Numbered from the stretch's first letter, positions 18,210 through 28,210 are shown. The stretch is DNA of 64,000 nt from Veillonellaceae bacterium (GCA_900765165.1 CAAFQR010000042.1:1-64000); one strand, 5' to 3'. The notes: generated by a model not told the origin, from the sequence alone. A program made the numbers and translations.

Positions 18210-19317
18210 TTAATACTTCAGATTAGCTTCTTTTTTCAAATACCCTTCGATGAAGGGGTCTAAGCCGCCATCCATAACGGCTTGTACGTTACCGGTTTCA
18301 ACACCGGTACGATGATCCTTAACCAAGTTGTACGGATGGAATACATAGGAACGAATCTGACTGCCCCATTCAATAGCCTGATAGGTGCCGCCAATTTTTT
18401 CCTTCAATTCCGCCTGTTTTTCCAATTCCAATTCAAACAACTTAGCACGCAACAGCTTTAACGCCTGTTCACGGTTCTGAATCTGGGAACGTTCGCTCTG
18501 ACACTGTACCACAATACCAGTCGGTCTGTGAGTCATACGAACGGCGGAGTCAGTTTTATTGATGTGCTGACCACCGGCGCCGCTGGCACGGTACGTATCA
18601 ACGTCAACGTCCTTCATATCTAAGTGGATTTCTACGGTATCATCGATTTCAGGCATTACGTCAACCGCCGCAAAGGACGTATGACGACGCGCCGCCGCAT
18701 CGAACGGCGAAATGCGCACCAAGCGATGAACGCCTTTTTCGGACTTCAAGTAGCCGAAGGCATTTTCGCCCTTAATGAGGAACGTAGCACTTTTAATGCC
18801 CGCTTCATCACCAGGCTGTTCATCCATCATGGTAATGCCAAAGCCATGCTTTTCAGCCCAGCGCAAGTACATGCGAATCAACATGGACACCCAGTCCTGC
18901 GCTTCCGTTCCGCCGGCACCGGCATGGAACGTCAAAATGGCGTTATTCTTATCGTATTCACCGCCTAAGAGTAGCAATACTTCTCGTTTTTCCACTTCCT
19001 CGCGAATGCCGTCCACCAAGGTGGTCAGTTCCGCTTCCATAGACGTATCTTCCTCTTCCAGCGCCATGTCGAGCATAAGCTTCGCATCTTCAATTTCAGA
19101 CACTAAATGCTTATAGCCTTCCACAGCATCCTTCAGCTGCGTCGCTTCCTGCGAAATTTCACGGGCTTTATCCGGATTATCCCAGAAACCGGGATCACTC
19201 ATTTGAACATCTAATGTAAATATACGGTCTTCCTTCTGAGCGATGTTAAAGTGAATCCCTCATTCCGTAAATTCGCTCCTCTAAATTGTCAATCGGACCT
19301 TTTAAATCCTCTAACAA
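18210..19317 (-). CDS. prfB: Peptide chain release factor 2, made by +1 frameshifting
   Basis: RF2 recognises UGA and UAA. The gene is in two frames. A 23-codon leader starts at TTG 19,317 (AGAGGTG six bases before; begins LLEDLKGPIDNLEERI, with the initiator read as Met) and ends at a stop at 19,246-19,248. The main frame resumes at 19,247 as NIAQKEDRIFTLDVQMSDPGFW. Together they give about 368 residues, the normal RF2 length, whereas starting at the first ATG of the main frame (19,202) would lose the N-terminal helix. GGQ is visible in SGAGGQHINKT, and the SPF-like codon-reading segment is RISPFDAAAR. It lies downstream of secA, the usual hpf-secA-prfB order. Confidence 0.93.
19245..19251 (-). 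promoter_or_regulatory. prfB programmed +1 recoding site with UAA
   Basis: The heptamer reads CTT TAA C on the coding strand, preceded by ATGAGGGATTCA, in which AGGG can act as the internal Shine-Dalgarno stimulator. The usual site is CTT TGA C. Sliding one base on CTT restores the RF2 frame exactly at the position expected from homologues (RDSL then NIAQKE). The stop here is TAA, which RF1 can also read. Confidence 0.85.
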
Positions 19318-19512
19318 TCTACTCACCTCTTTCCGCGAAGCTACCTCGTAGCCTCGTATAACAACTGAAATAACAAGCCTCACCATAGGTAAAGCTGCGT
19401 CAAGTACGGCGCTAAGCGCCTATATCGTCCATTGAAACCGAAGTCCGTAAAATGCAAAATGGCCGCTAACTAAGTGACACACTCCCGTTAACGAACCATT
19501 TCGCCTAAAAGT

Positions 19513-21957
19513 CTAATCTACGTCTTGCGGCTCCAACACATCATCATGATGGGTTTGCGCATTGGCCAAATGGTCAACCGGTGTTTCTTCCTCATTCACG
19601 TCCTGCTGCAATTCGATGCGAATGCGATAGAGATACATAATCGTATCTTCCTGAATCGATTCGATCATTGCTTCGAACATGTCATAGGCTTCAAACTTAT
19701 ACTCTACAAGCGGATTCTTCTGGCCATACGCGCGAAGACCAATACCTTCACGGAGCATGTCCATAGCATCCAAATGTTCCATCCACTTGCTGTCTACGAC
19801 TTTAAGCATAACCGCTTTTTCAAGTTCACGCATATTTGCAGAACCAATCAAAGCTTCACGCTTTTCGTATTCATCGTGCGCAATTTGTATTAAACGTTCT
19901 TCCAACTCACCACGGCCGTATTCTTCCATATCGGCCACAGTCATCATACCCGGTTCCAAGAAGTACAATTCCAAATGCTTAAGCAAGCCTTCGTAATCCC
20001 ATTCTTCCGGATATAATTTTTCATCGGCATAGTGGTCCATCGATTTCTTAACCAATGTTTCCACCATTTCCGTAATGGTATCCTTCAACGAATCATTGCC
20101 CAAAATCTTGTGGCGCTGATCGTACAACACTTCACGTTGCTGATTCATAACATCGTCATATTCCAAGATGTACTTACGAATATTGAAGTTATGATTTTCA
20201 ACCTTCTTCTGAGCACGTTCGATAGACTTCGTAATCAACGAATGTTCAATCGGTTCGTCCTCTTCCATACCCAATTTATCCATCATGCCGGAAATATTAT
20301 CGGCACCGAAGATACGCATTAAATCGTCTTCCAAGGATAAGAAGAACTGGGTAGAGCCCGGGTCGCCCTGACGGCCGGCACGACCACGCAACTGGTTGTC
20401 GATACGACGGCTTTCATGACGTTCCGTACCTAAGATATGAAGACCTCCCAATTCAGGCACGCCTTCGCCAAGGCTAATATCGGTACCACGACCGGCCATG
20501 TTCGTAGCGATGGTAACCATGCCACGCTGACCTGCGTTAGCAACAATTTCAGCTTCCTTTTCATGATGCTTAGCATTCAACACATTGTGCGGAACGCCGG
20601 CTTTTGTCAACATGTCGCTCAATTCTTCAGACTGCGTAATGGACGTAGTACCAACCAAAATCGGCTGTCCCTTTGCATGACGAGCTACAACGTCTTTTAC
20701 GGCAGCGCGGTATTTAGCGGCCTTCGTCTTAAAGATTAAGTCCGGTAAATCCTTACGAGCTAACGGCTTGTTGGAAGGAATTTCGTATACTTCCAAGCCA
20801 TAAATGTTGTTAAATTCCTGTTCTTCCGTCTTCGCCGTACCGGTCATACCAGCCAGCTTTTCATACATACGGAAGTAGTTCTGGAAGGTAATGGATGCCA
20901 AGGTTTGGCTTTCGCGTTCTACCTTCAAGCCTTCTTTTGCTTCGATAGCCTGATGCAAGCCATCGGAATAACGACGACCGAACATCAAACGACCGGTGAA
21001 TTCATCGACGATAACAACCTGACCGTCTTTGACTACGTAATCCTTATCGCGGTGCATCATGGCATACGCACGAAGGGATGCGATAAGCAAATGGTTCAAT
21101 TCCAAGTTCGAAGAATCGTACAAGTTTTCAATCTTCAACATTTTTTCAACTTTGGAAATACCGGATTCCGTCGGTGCAATGGTCTTCTGTTTTTCATCGA
21201 TGGTGTAATCTTCGTCCTTTACGAGCTTCGGCACGATTTTAGCCAACGTATAGTAGCTATCGGTGGAGCGTTCGCCAGGACCGGAAATGATAAGCGGCGT
21301 ACGCGCTTCATCGATCAAAATGGAGTCCACTTCATCGACGATAGCGTAATTCAACGGACGCTGTACCATCTGTTCTGCATGGACAACCATGTTGTCACGC
21401 AAGTAGTCAAAACCGAATTCATTGTTAGTACCATAGGTAATGTCGGAGCCATAAGCTGCTTTACGCTGACCATAGTCAAGACCAGCGACAATAAGACCAA
21501 CGGACAAGCCGAGGAAGCGGTACAATTTACCCATCCACTCACTGTCACGTTTAGCCAAGTAATCGTTGACCGTTACGACATGAACGCCTTTACCAGTCAA
21601 CGCATTCAAATATACCGGCAACGTAGCTACCAAGGTTTTACCTTCACCGGTACGCATTTCTGCAATGTTACCGCGGTGCAAGGTAATACCACCGATAAGC
21701 TGTACGTCAAAATGACGCATGCCCAATACACGTTTCGAAGCTTCGCGTACAACGGCGAATGCTTCCGGTAAAATATCATCCAGCGTTTCACCATTTTCCA
21801 AACGCTGTTTAAATTCTCTCGTTTTGCCGGCCAGCGACGTATCGCTAAGACCGATTAACTGATCTTCCAAACCATTGATCTGTTCTACAATGGTTCTCAT
21901 CTTTTTTATTTCACGCGCACTATTATTACCAATCAATCGTTGTAAAAATCCAAACAA
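19513..21957 (-). CDS. secA: Preprotein translocase ATPase SecA
   Basis: SecA drives secretory proteins through SecYEG. Seen: Walker [34 protein letters not shown], the helicase II motifs [12 protein letters not shown] and [11 protein letters not shown], and [27 protein letters not shown]. The start is the TTG at 21,957 with AAGGAG nine bases before it, giving 814 residues that begin [10 protein letters not shown] like other SecA proteins; an upstream ATG at 22,056 falls within the terminator of hpf. The extreme C-terminus lacks the Cys-rich SecB-binding zinc motif. Confidence 0.96.
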   Translation of the reverse strand: MFGFLQRLIGNNSAREIKKMRTIVEQINGLEDQLIGLSDTSLAGKTREFKQRLENGETLDDILPEAFAVVREASKRVLGMRHFDVQLIGGITLHRGNIAEMRTGEGKTLVATLPVYLNALTGKGVHVVTVNDYLAKRDSEWMGKLYRFLGLSVGLIVAGLDYGQRKAAYGSDITYGTNNEFGFDYLRDNMVVHAEQMVQRPLNYAIVDEVDSILIDEARTPLIISGPGERSTDSYYTLAKIVPKLVKDEDYTIDEKQKTIAPTESGISKVEKMLKIENLYDSSNLELNHLLIASLRAYAMMHRDKDYVVKDGQVVIVDEFTGRLMFGRRYSDGLHQAIEAKEGLKVERESQTLASITFQNYFRMYEKLAGMTGTAKTEEQEFNNIYGLEVYEIPSNKPLARKDLPDLIFKTKAAKYRAAVKDVVARHAKGQPILVGTTSITQSEELSDMLTKAGVPHNVLNAKHHEKEAEIVANAGQRGMVTIATNMAGRGTDISLGEGVPELGGLHILGTERHESRRIDNQLRGRAGRQGDPGSTQFFLSLEDDLMRIFGADNISGMMDKLGMEEDEPIEHSLITKSIERAQKKVENHNFNIRKYILEYDDVMNQQREVLYDQRHKILGNDSLKDTITEMVETLVKKSMDHYADEKLYPEEWDYEGLLKHLELYFLEPGMMTVADMEEYGRGELEERLIQIAHDEYEKREALIGSANMRELEKAVMLKVVDSKWMEHLDAMDMLREGIGLRAYGQKNPLVEYKFEAYDMFEAMIESIQEDTIMYLYRIRIELQQDVNEEETPVDHLANAQTHHDDVLEPQDVD

Positions 21958-22027
21958 CCGTATCAACTCCTTAAGTTTGTATATTGCGTATATACTCTTA
22001 CTATTATACGATAATATTCGCATAAAG

Positions 22028-22060
22028 AAAAGTGGAGCAACGGTGTGTTGCTCCACTTTT
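22028..22060 (-). terminator. Strong intrinsic terminator after hpf
   Basis: AAAAGTGGAGCAAC (22,028-22,041) pairs perfectly with GTTGCTCCACTTTT (22,047-22,060) around a five-base loop. On the minus strand it lies downstream of hpf and upstream of secA, and a TATAAT-like box immediately follows (about 21,998-22,003), so secA probably has its own promoter. Confidence 0.85.
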
Positions 22061-22185
22061 TTATTTTATTGTAGCCGAAGCGCCATTTTCCTTCATAAAG
22101 GTGTCCCCTAACGCATGGGACCTTGCAAGGCCTTGGCTATATTTAAAAAGTAATTACGGTCTGCTGCCTGTCCAAGGCTTAACCA

Positions 22186-22716
22186 TTATAAATCTGGTTC
22201 AATTAAGCCGTAATCACCATTCTTACGACGGTATACCACATTCATCTGTTCAGTTTCTGCATTGAAGAACATGAAGAAATCGTGGCCTACAAGGTTCATC
22301 TGCATAATCGCTTCTTCTACGCTCATCGGACGTACTGTGAAGTGTTTGCGGCGAACCACATCGAGGGTTTCTTCTGGAACGGCCGGTTCCGGAGCGAATG
22401 CTTCAGGACGGAAGCCTGCATCCTTCTTAAAGCGTTTAGCCAATCTTGTTTTGTATTTATGTACCTGGCGAACAACCTTGTCAACTACCAAGTCCATAGC
22501 TGCATACATATCTTCGTTAGCTTCAACGCCGCGCAATACAACGCCTTCTACGAAACAAGTCAATTCAACGACGCGTTTTTCCCGTTCTACGGAAAGAACT
22601 GCCTGAACATCAAACGTTCCATCAAAGTAACGTGCCAATTTATCTACGCGTTTTTCTAAATATTCACGAAGTGCAGGAGTAACTTCAAGATTTTTGCCTC
22701 TAACTGAAACCTTCAT
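22186..22716 (-). CDS. hpf: Long-form ribosome hibernation promoting factor
   Basis: The protein of about 176 residues has an N-terminal HPF/YfiA domain (MKVSVRGKNLEVTPALREYLEKRV) and a C-terminal dimerisation domain (IVRRKHFTVRP-type segment, VGHDFFMFFNAETEQMNVVYRR). Long HPF pairs 70S ribosomes into inactive 100S dimers in stationary phase. The ATG at 22,716 has AAAGGGTG upstream. The frame stays open for 35 more codons to about 22,821, but that extension does not look like HPF. Confidence 0.94.
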   Translation of the reverse strand: MKVSVRGKNLEVTPALREYLEKRVDKLARYFDGTFDVQAVLSVEREKRVVELTCFVEGVVLRGVEANEDMYAAMDLVVDKVVRQVHKYKTRLAKRFKKDAGFRPEAFAPEPAVPEETLDVVRRKHFTVRPMSVEEAIMQMNLVGHDFFMFFNAETEQMNVVYRRKNGDYGLIEPDL

Positions 22717-22933
22717 AAACAACACCCTTTCTGTTCGTTCTCCAAGATGTTCCTGCCCGTCAAGCTCTTCTATTGAGGAACCTCTTGTTCTATGTTTATA
22801 TAATTCACCGTCGGACTTCAAAACTCCTTCTTTTAATTTAAAAATTTTTTACTTTTTTCTGACAAAGTTTAACGAAGTTTTACTGGCACTGTTTTGTGAA
22901 ATAAAATACCTCCACGACGGCAATCAAACAGTG

Positions 22934-22963
22934 AAAAAAAGAAGACCGGCCGGAGCCGGTCTT
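22934..22963 (-). terminator. Intrinsic terminator of the cold-shock gene
   Basis: AAGACCGGC (22,942-22,950) and GCCGGTCTT (22,955-22,963) form a stem; on the minus strand it is followed by seven U residues (22,934-22,940). It is placed 35 bases after the cold-shock gene stop. Confidence 0.88.
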
Positions 22964-22997
22964 AAAGTCATAGTTTTTATCTATCGTTATATCCGAA

Positions 22998-23195
22998 TTA
23001 TGCTTTCGTCACATTCGTAGCCTGAGGTCCGCGCGGGCCATCAACGATGTCGAAGTTAACTTCCTGACCTTCGTTCAAAGATTTGAAGCCACCTTCCTGA
23101 ATAGCGGAGAAATGTACGAAAACGTCGCCGCCATCTTCTCTTTCAATAAATCCATAACCTTTTTCTGCACTGAACCACTTAACTTTACCGAGCAT
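22998..23195 (-). CDS. cspA: Cold-shock domain protein
   Basis: This is a 65-residue single cold-shock domain with RNP1 KGYGFIE and RNP2 VFVHF. It acts as an RNA chaperone that melts secondary structure and antiterminates. A monocistronic unit is clear: a sigma-A promoter at 23,254-23,282, an AGGAGGA ribosome-binding site, and a terminator at 22,934-22,963. The 5' leader of about 50 bases is short for a thermosensing cspA leader. Confidence 0.95.
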   Translation of the reverse strand: MLGKVKWFSAEKGYGFIEREDGGDVFVHFSAIQEGGFKSLNEGQEVNFDIVDGPRGPQATNVTKA

Positions 23196-23253
23196 AAATA
23201 ATTCCTCCTAAACATTCCTTGCATAAAGATACTCGTTCGTATCTACATGCTTA

Positions 23254-23282
23254 ATTTTATCACTCTAACTATATATAGTCAA
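23254..23282 (-). promoter_or_regulatory. Sigma-A promoter of the cold-shock gene
   Basis: TTGACT, a 17-base spacer, then TAAAAT, about 50 bases upstream of the ATG. The rest of 23,283-23,427 between this promoter and the next terminator is AT-rich with no gene I can support. Confidence 0.85.
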
Positions 23283-23427
23283 TAAATTTTGTAAATAATA
23301 TGAGCTGTATGCATTATTAGTATAAAGAAGTGAGATTGCACGACCATTATGCAAAATAAATTAAATTCTTAAAGAAAGTTTTAACAGGAGTTTTCAAAAA
23401 ACGTGCTAGGAGGATAGACGCGCACAT

Positions 23428-23466
23428 GAAAAATACCCTCCCTAATGCCTACGCAATAGGAAGGGT
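23428..23466 (-). terminator. Terminator of the amino-acid transport operon
   Basis: TAGGAAGGGT and ACCCTCCCTA pair with one mismatch around a 12-base loop, followed on the minus strand by ATTTTTC. It lies about 40 bases after the stop of the ATPase gene. Confidence 0.75.
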
Positions 23467-23507
23467 TTCATTTCAGTGAAAGTAGCTAACTTGTCAGTTA
23501 GTATATA

Positions 23508-24227
23508 TTACAAAATCTTGGACAAGAAGAGCTGGGTACGTTCGTTTTGCGGATTTTCGAAGACTGCATTCGGTTCCCCTTCTTCGAGGATCTGGCCACC
23601 GTCAACGAACAACAGGCGCGTGCCCACTTCACGAGCAAAGCCCATTTCGTGCGTTACTACGACCATGGTCATGCCTTCTTCAGCCAATTCCTTCATAACG
23701 TCCAATACTTCGTGAACCATTTCCGGGTCCAATGCGGACGTCGGTTCGTCGAAGAGCATTACCTTCGGCTTCATAGCCAAAGCACGCGCGATTGCTACAC
23801 GCTGCTGCTGGCCGCCGGATAACTGTTCCGGATAGGCGTTCGCTTTTTCGCTAAGACCAACCTTAGCGAGCAATTCGTGCGCTATCTTTTCAGCGTCAGC
23901 CTTGGAAAGCTTACGAATCTTCTGCGGTGCCAACGTAATGTTATCGAGCACCGACATATGAGGGAACAAATTGAAGCGCTGGAACACCATGCCCACTTCG
24001 GCGCGTACATTGTTGATGTTCGCCTTATCATTTAAGTTCATACCGTCAACGATAACTTCGCCGGACGTCGGCTGTTCCAAATAGTTCATGCAACGAAGCA
24101 CCGTACTTTTACCGGAACCGGACGGTCCGATAATAACCACTACTTCACCTTTTTCTATGTGTAAGTTAATGCCCTTTAAAACTTCGAGCTTGCCGAAGCT
24201 TTTGTGCACATCGTTCATCTTAATCAT
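23508..24227 (-). CDS. glnQ: Polar amino-acid ABC transporter ATPase (GlnQ-like)
   Basis: The 239-residue ATPase has Walker [10 protein letters not shown], signature LSGGQQQR, Walker [15 protein letters not shown] and H-loop VVTHEMGFA, with the exact family wording of the GlnQ/HisP group. It shares one base with the permease gene upstream. The permease, two binding lipoproteins and an aminotransferase share the locus. The substrate cannot be read from sequence; glutamine, cystine or a related polar amino acid are candidates. Confidence 0.9.
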   Translation of the reverse strand: MIKMNDVHKSFGKLEVLKGINLHIEKGEVVVIIGPSGSGKSTVLRCMNYLEQPTSGEVIVDGMNLNDKANINNVRAEVGMVFQRFNLFPHMSVLDNITLAPQKIRKLSKADAEKIAHELLAKVGLSEKANAYPEQLSGGQQQRVAIARALAMKPKVMLFDEPTSALDPEMVHEVLDVMKELAEEGMTMVVVTHEMGFAREVGTRLLFVDGGQILEEGEPNAVFENPQNERTQLFLSKIL

Positions 24228-24880
24228 TAGATTTTATATCTCCTTTCCAGGTATGCAACCAATCGGGAAATACTCAAGGTCATAACCAAGTAGATTACGG
24301 CTACAGCGGACCAAATTTCGAAGGAACCGTACGTACGGGCAATGATCAACTGACCGCGACGAGTCAATTCTTCGAAGCCGATAACGGATACCAAGGACGT
24401 ATCTTTCATCATAGCGATGAATTCGTTGCCCAACGGCGGGATAATGGCTTTGAAGGCCTGCGGCATAATGATATAGCGCATAGTCTGTACCCAGGTAAGA
24501 CCTAAGGAACGACCGGCTTCCATTTGCCCTTTGTCGATAGACTGAATACCGGCACGGAAAATTTCCGATACATAGGCACCACTGTTAATACTACAAGCGG
24601 TAACCGCTGCTACATACGGGTTAATCTGCTGATGAATAACCATCGGTAACGCGAAATAAATCATGAAAATCTGAACCAATAACGGCGTGCCGCGGAATAA
24701 TTCAACATAGCATTTAATAATCAACCGTACGATTCTGAATCGAGACATGCCAGCCAATGCTGCTAACATACCGATTAAAAAACCGCACCCCACACTCATT
24801 ACTGTAATCTGAATCGTTACCAGTGCGCCTTGCAAGAGGAGTGGAAAGTTATCCACAATTAAGTTCCAATTGAAGCTCAT
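24227..24880 (-). CDS. Polar amino-acid ABC transporter permease (HisM/GlnP-like)
   Basis: The 217-residue permease has about five membrane helices and the EAA loop ([46 protein letters not shown] region) that docks on the ATPase. [15 protein letters not shown] is typical of the HisM/GlnP subfamily. It is co-translated with the ATPase. The aminotransferase gene lies 127 bases upstream. Confidence 0.92.
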   Translation of the reverse strand: MSFNWNLIVDNFPLLLQGALVTIQITVMSVGCGFLIGMLAALAGMSRFRIVRLIIKCYVELFRGTPLLVQIFMIYFALPMVIHQQINPYVAAVTACSINSGAYVSEIFRAGIQSIDKGQMEAGRSLGLTWVQTMRYIIMPQAFKAIIPPLGNEFIAMMKDTSLVSVIGFEELTRRGQLIIARTYGSFEIWSAVAVIYLVMTLSISRLVAYLERRYKI

Positions 24881-25007
24881 CGTCCGTTCCTTTCTCTAAT
24901 TCACTACAGATAGTAATCAAACGGCTTTTTGTTATCGGCGCCGTTCGTTCGCCGAAATTCTCGTCCTCACTACTGATTTTAAGGTACAAGTCATTATAGT
25001 TGCATTA

Positions 25008-26201
25008 TTATTCATTGTCAATACACATTCCGAGGGCCTGCCCCATTCGAATTACGGCTTTCTTGATGGTCATAGGCGGCAATCCGGTGAAATTAAGACG
25101 CAGTGTCCCTTCGTCGCGTCCATCTGTATAAAAAGGTACGCCAGGGATGACCATAACCTTCTGAGTTAAACAGGCTTCGAAAAATTTCATGGCCGTTAAA
25201 CCCTCCGGTAAGTGAAGCCACAAGAAGAAGCCTCCTTCCGGTTTCGTGTACGTGCAGCCCGGTAAGTATTCATCGATGGCGGCCATCAACGCATCGCGGC
25301 GCGTAATGTATTCGTCGCACATGGATTTAACATGGTCGTCGTAGGAAAACATATCCATGAACTTCGCCGCTAACGCATGGTCAGGAATGGAGCTGTGCAA
25401 ATCGCAATGTTCCTTGACGAGGCACGCTTGGTCCACGATTTCCTGTGGGCCTGTGAGCCAGCCAATACGAATGCCAGGGCTGAAGGTTTTAGACAAGCTG
25501 CCTAAGAAGATGACCTGGCCCTTTTTGTCGTAGGACTGCAGCGCCTTATGACACTGGCCGGTGTAGGTAATTTCACCGTACGGATTGTCTTCTATGACGA
25601 TGACGTCGTACGGTGCCACCGCTTCGATAAATTCCTGACGGCGCTTATCGGACCAGCAAAGGCCGGTGGGGTTCTGGAAGTCCGGAATCACATAGATCAG
25701 CTTTACCTTCGGATCCGACGCCAGCTTTTCCTTCAACGCGGCGATGTCCATGCCTTCGTCATCGCAAGGCAGACCGACGATATTGGCGCCATTAAAACGA
25801 AGTATATTTTTATTATCTATATATGTAGGATTTTCCGTCAGCACCGTGTCGCCGGGATTCACGAAAACGCGGGTCACCAAATCCATGGACTGGGTAGAGC
25901 CGCTGGACAACTGAATCTGGTCAGCGGTGCAGGTAACGCCGAACTTTTTCATGATGCCCGTCACCTTTTGGCGCAGCGGTTCATAGCCTAAGTAGTCGCC
26001 ATATTTCAACACTTCGCGCCCTTCGTCAGCCCACATCGCTGCCGACGCTTCGGCAATTTGTTCAACCGGGAATAATTCCGCAGCCGGTACGCCTTCTGCT
26101 AAGGACAGGAATCCGTCCCCTTCGGCTTTTGATTTCAGTACACCGATTTCCGAATGCGCTGCCTTCGACAACGCCGTAGCGTACAAGTTTTTATAATCCA
26201 T
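25008..26201 (-). CDS. PLP-dependent aminotransferase, class I/II (MocR/2-aminoadipate type)
   Basis: This fold-type I aminotransferase of 397 residues has the PLP lysine in the segment FLGSLSKTFSPGIRIGW, IPDFQNPTG before it, and IVIEDNPYGEITY. Sequence style matches LysN/2-aminoadipate or aromatic aminotransferases, broad-specificity enzymes. It sits inside an amino-acid uptake cluster between the binding-protein genes and the permease, so it may process the imported amino acid. It is a paralogue of the gene at 35,306-36,490. Confidence 0.88.
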   Translation of the reverse strand: MDYKNLYATALSKAAHSEIGVLKSKAEGDGFLSLAEGVPAAELFPVEQIAEASAAMWADEGREVLKYGDYLGYEPLRQKVTGIMKKFGVTCTADQIQLSSGSTQSMDLVTRVFVNPGDTVLTENPTYIDNKNILRFNGANIVGLPCDDEGMDIAALKEKLASDPKVKLIYVIPDFQNPTGLCWSDKRRQEFIEAVAPYDVIVIEDNPYGEITYTGQCHKALQSYDKKGQVIFLGSLSKTFSPGIRIGWLTGPQEIVDQACLVKEHCDLHSSIPDHALAAKFMDMFSYDDHVKSMCDEYITRRDALMAAIDEYLPGCTYTKPEGGFFLWLHLPEGLTAMKFFEACLTQKVMVIPGVPFYTDGRDEGTLRLNFTGLPPMTIKKAVIRMGQALGMCIDNE

Positions 26202-26229
26202 ACTCTCAATCCTTCCTTAATATGACAAC

Positions 26230-26276
26230 AAGGGTTTCAAGGATACAGCCTATGTGAGGTATACCCCGAAACCCTT
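26230..26276 (-). repeat. Hairpin in the leader of the aminotransferase gene
   Basis: AAGGGTTTC (26,230-26,238) pairs with GAAACCCTT (26,268-26,276) around a 29-base loop, 29 bases upstream of the aminotransferase start. There is no U-run. It could be a processing or stability element or part of a leader switch with the neighbouring hairpin; I do not recognise a known riboswitch. Confidence 0.4.
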
Positions 26277-26293
26277 TGTTCGTCGTCATTGAC

Positions 26294-26335
26294 AAGTTGA
26301 AATGAACCGCCTTAAGAGGCTTTTCATTTCAACTT
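26294..26335. terminator. Long perfect hairpin downstream of a binding-lipoprotein gene
   Basis: AAGTTGAAATGAA pairs with TTCATTTCAACTT over 13 bases, with an inner GCCT/AGGC pair. It lies 34 bases past the stop of the lipoprotein gene. The minus-strand U-run is poor, so it may attenuate or protect the upstream mRNA 3' end and give the excess of binding protein usual in such operons. Confidence 0.55.
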
Positions 26336-26369
26336 TTATGTAATTCGTAGCGGTTGTTAAACGCGTATC

Positions 26370-27152
26370 TTACTTGATATCGCCAAACCATTTCTGTTGC
26401 AGTTTAGCATATTCGCCGTTTTCTTTCAAGGTCTTCAAGGCTTCGTTCATCTTAGCTAACAATTCCTTGTCGTCCTTACGAACACCGATACCTAATTCGT
26501 GGTTCTGCAAGCCGAGGTCAACAATCTTGAGGTTGCCCATGTTCATCTTCTGGATGTAGTACTTAGCAACTGGTTCGTCAAGCATTACGATCTGAAGGTT
26601 GCCGTTCTGCAAATCAGTCAACATGTTCGGAATAGTATCGAATTCTTTAACGGTCGTGCCCTGATGCTTTTTAGCCAACATAGCGCCGGTAGTACCAATC
26701 TGGGCGCCTACCACTTTACCGTCAATATCTTTTTCAGCTTTTACGTTGTTTTCGTCTTTACGAACAACCATTACCAAACGAACCTGATAGTACGGGTCGC
26801 TGAAGCTAATCTTCTGCAAACGTTCCGGCGTAATAACCATGCCGGATGCGATAGCGTCAATCTGTTTAGCTTCCAAAGCCGGAATCAACGCATCGAAGCC
26901 CATGCTTACCCATTTCGCTTTGTAGCCCATTTGCTTAGCGATGGCATTGGCCAAGTCGATATCGAAGCCTTTGTACTGATCGCCTTCGGCATATTCGAAC
27001 GGCGGGTACGTCATTTCAGCAGCGAATGTAATCGTCTTCTCTTTGTTTGCATCAGCGCTACTGGAGCTGCTGCTCTGATTGCCACAGCCAGCTACCAAGC
27101 CAATAGCCAACGCGGCGCCTAACAATAAGGCAAGTCCTTTTTTTAATTTCAT
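26370..27152 (-). CDS. Amino-acid ABC transporter substrate-binding lipoprotein 1
   Basis: The 260-residue SBP_bac_3 family lipoprotein has a signal peptide with lipobox LVAGC (cysteine at about 22), a Ser-rich linker, then the periplasmic-binding fold (FAAEMTYPPFEYAEG, GFDIDLANAIAKQMG, SGMVITPERLQKISFSDPYYQ, GAQIGTTGAMLAKK). The start at 27,152 follows GGGAGAGAG. It is a close paralogue of the next upstream gene, and both presumably feed the permease at 24,227-24,880. Confidence 0.92.
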   Translation of the reverse strand: MKLKKGLALLLGAALAIGLVAGCGNQSSSSSSADANKEKTITFAAEMTYPPFEYAEGDQYKGFDIDLANAIAKQMGYKAKWVSMGFDALIPALEAKQIDAIASGMVITPERLQKISFSDPYYQVRLVMVVRKDENNVKAEKDIDGKVVGAQIGTTGAMLAKKHQGTTVKEFDTIPNMLTDLQNGNLQIVMLDEPVAKYYIQKMNMGNLKIVDLGLQNHELGIGVRKDDKELLAKMNEALKTLKENGEYAKLQQKWFGDIK

Positions 27153-27236
27153 AGTTCTCTCTCCCATCGTTCGATACAGATACTAGTTACAACCTGTTAC
27201 GAATATGCATTAATTGCCTTTGCAATGAATACCGTA

Positions 27237-28049
27237 TTAGTTACCAGCCCATTCGGTCGGCATATCCGGTGCTTTAGTCTTGAACCATTTCTGGTAAATC
27301 TGGTCTAATTCGCCGTCTTTCTTCATTTCTGCTAAGGCTTTGTTTACTTGAGCCTGCAAGTCTTTGTTGTCCTTAGCAATTGCGAAACCAAAGTATTCCT
27401 TCGTATTCGGGAAGGAGATTACCTTCACTTTGTCTTCCGGATGTTTAGATACGTAGTACTGCGCAACCGGCAAGTCCAATACAGCTGCTACAACGCCGCC
27501 GTTATGTAATTCTAACAAGGCTTCGCTGGAGTGGTTGAACTGTTTGAGCTGAGCGCCTTGGATTTTCTTAGCGAGGTCAGCGCCGGTGGTGCCCATCTGA
27601 ACGGCAATGGTTTTGCCTTCAAGGCCTTTGAGGTCGTTGATGTTAGCGTCTTCTTTAACGACAACGGCCATGCCGGATTCATAGTACGGCGACGAGAACA
27701 ATACGCTCTGCGCACGTGCTTTGGTGATGGTCATGCCAGACGCAGCCAAGTCGATTTCCTTGGTGCCCAAAGCCGGAATCAACGCATCGAAAGCGACGTT
27801 TTTGAAATCAACCTTAGCGCCGATTTTCTTAGCTACGGCGTTAATCATGTCGATATCAAAGCCGGTCAACTGATCAGAGCCCTGTTCCTTGAATTCAAAC
27901 GGTACGAACGTTGCGTTAGTACCTACTTTAATTACTTTCTCCTTAGGTTGTGCATTGCTGGATTGATCACTGCCACAGCCGGCTACTAACGCGCCCATAG
28001 CGAGGACCGCCATGCCAGTAATGATTGCTTGCTTCCACGATTTTTTCAT
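27237..28049 (-). CDS. Amino-acid ABC transporter substrate-binding lipoprotein 2
   Basis: This is a second SBP_bac_3 lipoprotein (about 270 residues, lipobox LVAGC). The body motifs match its neighbour (NATFVPFEFKE, GFDIDMINAVAKKIG, SGMTITKARAQSVLFSSPYY, VQMGTTGADLAKK). It is the first gene of the cluster, behind a near-consensus promoter. Two binding proteins for one permease suggest two ligands or affinities. The ATG at 28,049 is nine bases after GGGAG; an upstream TTG touches the ribosome-binding site. Confidence 0.92.
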   Translation of the reverse strand: MKKSWKQAIITGMAVLAMGALVAGCGSDQSSNAQPKEKVIKVGTNATFVPFEFKEQGSDQLTGFDIDMINAVAKKIGAKVDFKNVAFDALIPALGTKEIDLAASGMTITKARAQSVLFSSPYYESGMAVVVKEDANINDLKGLEGKTIAVQMGTTGADLAKKIQGAQLKQFNHSSEALLELHNGGVVAAVLDLPVAQYYVSKHPEDKVKVISFPNTKEYFGFAIAKDNKDLQAQVNKALAEMKKDGELDQIYQKWFKTKAPDMPTEWAGN

Positions 28050-28123
28050 TAGCTTCAACTCCCGTTTCCTACTACACGTTTACTATAAGTACAATTGTGT
28101 TTCTCTCTCTTAACGATGTCATG

Positions 28124-28152
28124 ATTATACACAACTCCGTATATTTAGTCAA
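28124..28152 (-). promoter_or_regulatory. Sigma-A promoter of the amino-acid transport cluster
   Basis: TTGACT, a 17-base spacer, then TATAAT, about 75 bases upstream of the first lipoprotein ATG. This is a strong promoter by eye. Confidence 0.88.
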
Positions 28153-28210
28153 TAGAATTTTAGAGAATTTATCCATATTTTACGCATAAAAATTCTTGGC
28201 ATTGTAATCA

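Noticed and set aside
20905..21771. Plus-strand frame opposite secA (288 codons)
   Set aside because: It is antisense to secA motifs, with no family resemblance and no ribosome-binding site.
23401..23480. Plus-strand micro-ORF MKNTLPNAYAIGRVSFQ after an AGGAGG
   Set aside because: The spacing to the ATG is about 12 bases, and the ORF coincides with the terminator hairpin of the opposite-strand operon.
26202..26369. Known riboswitch in the leader of the aminotransferase gene
   Set aside because: Two hairpins exist, but I see no SAM, lysine, glycine, T-box or other conserved core.
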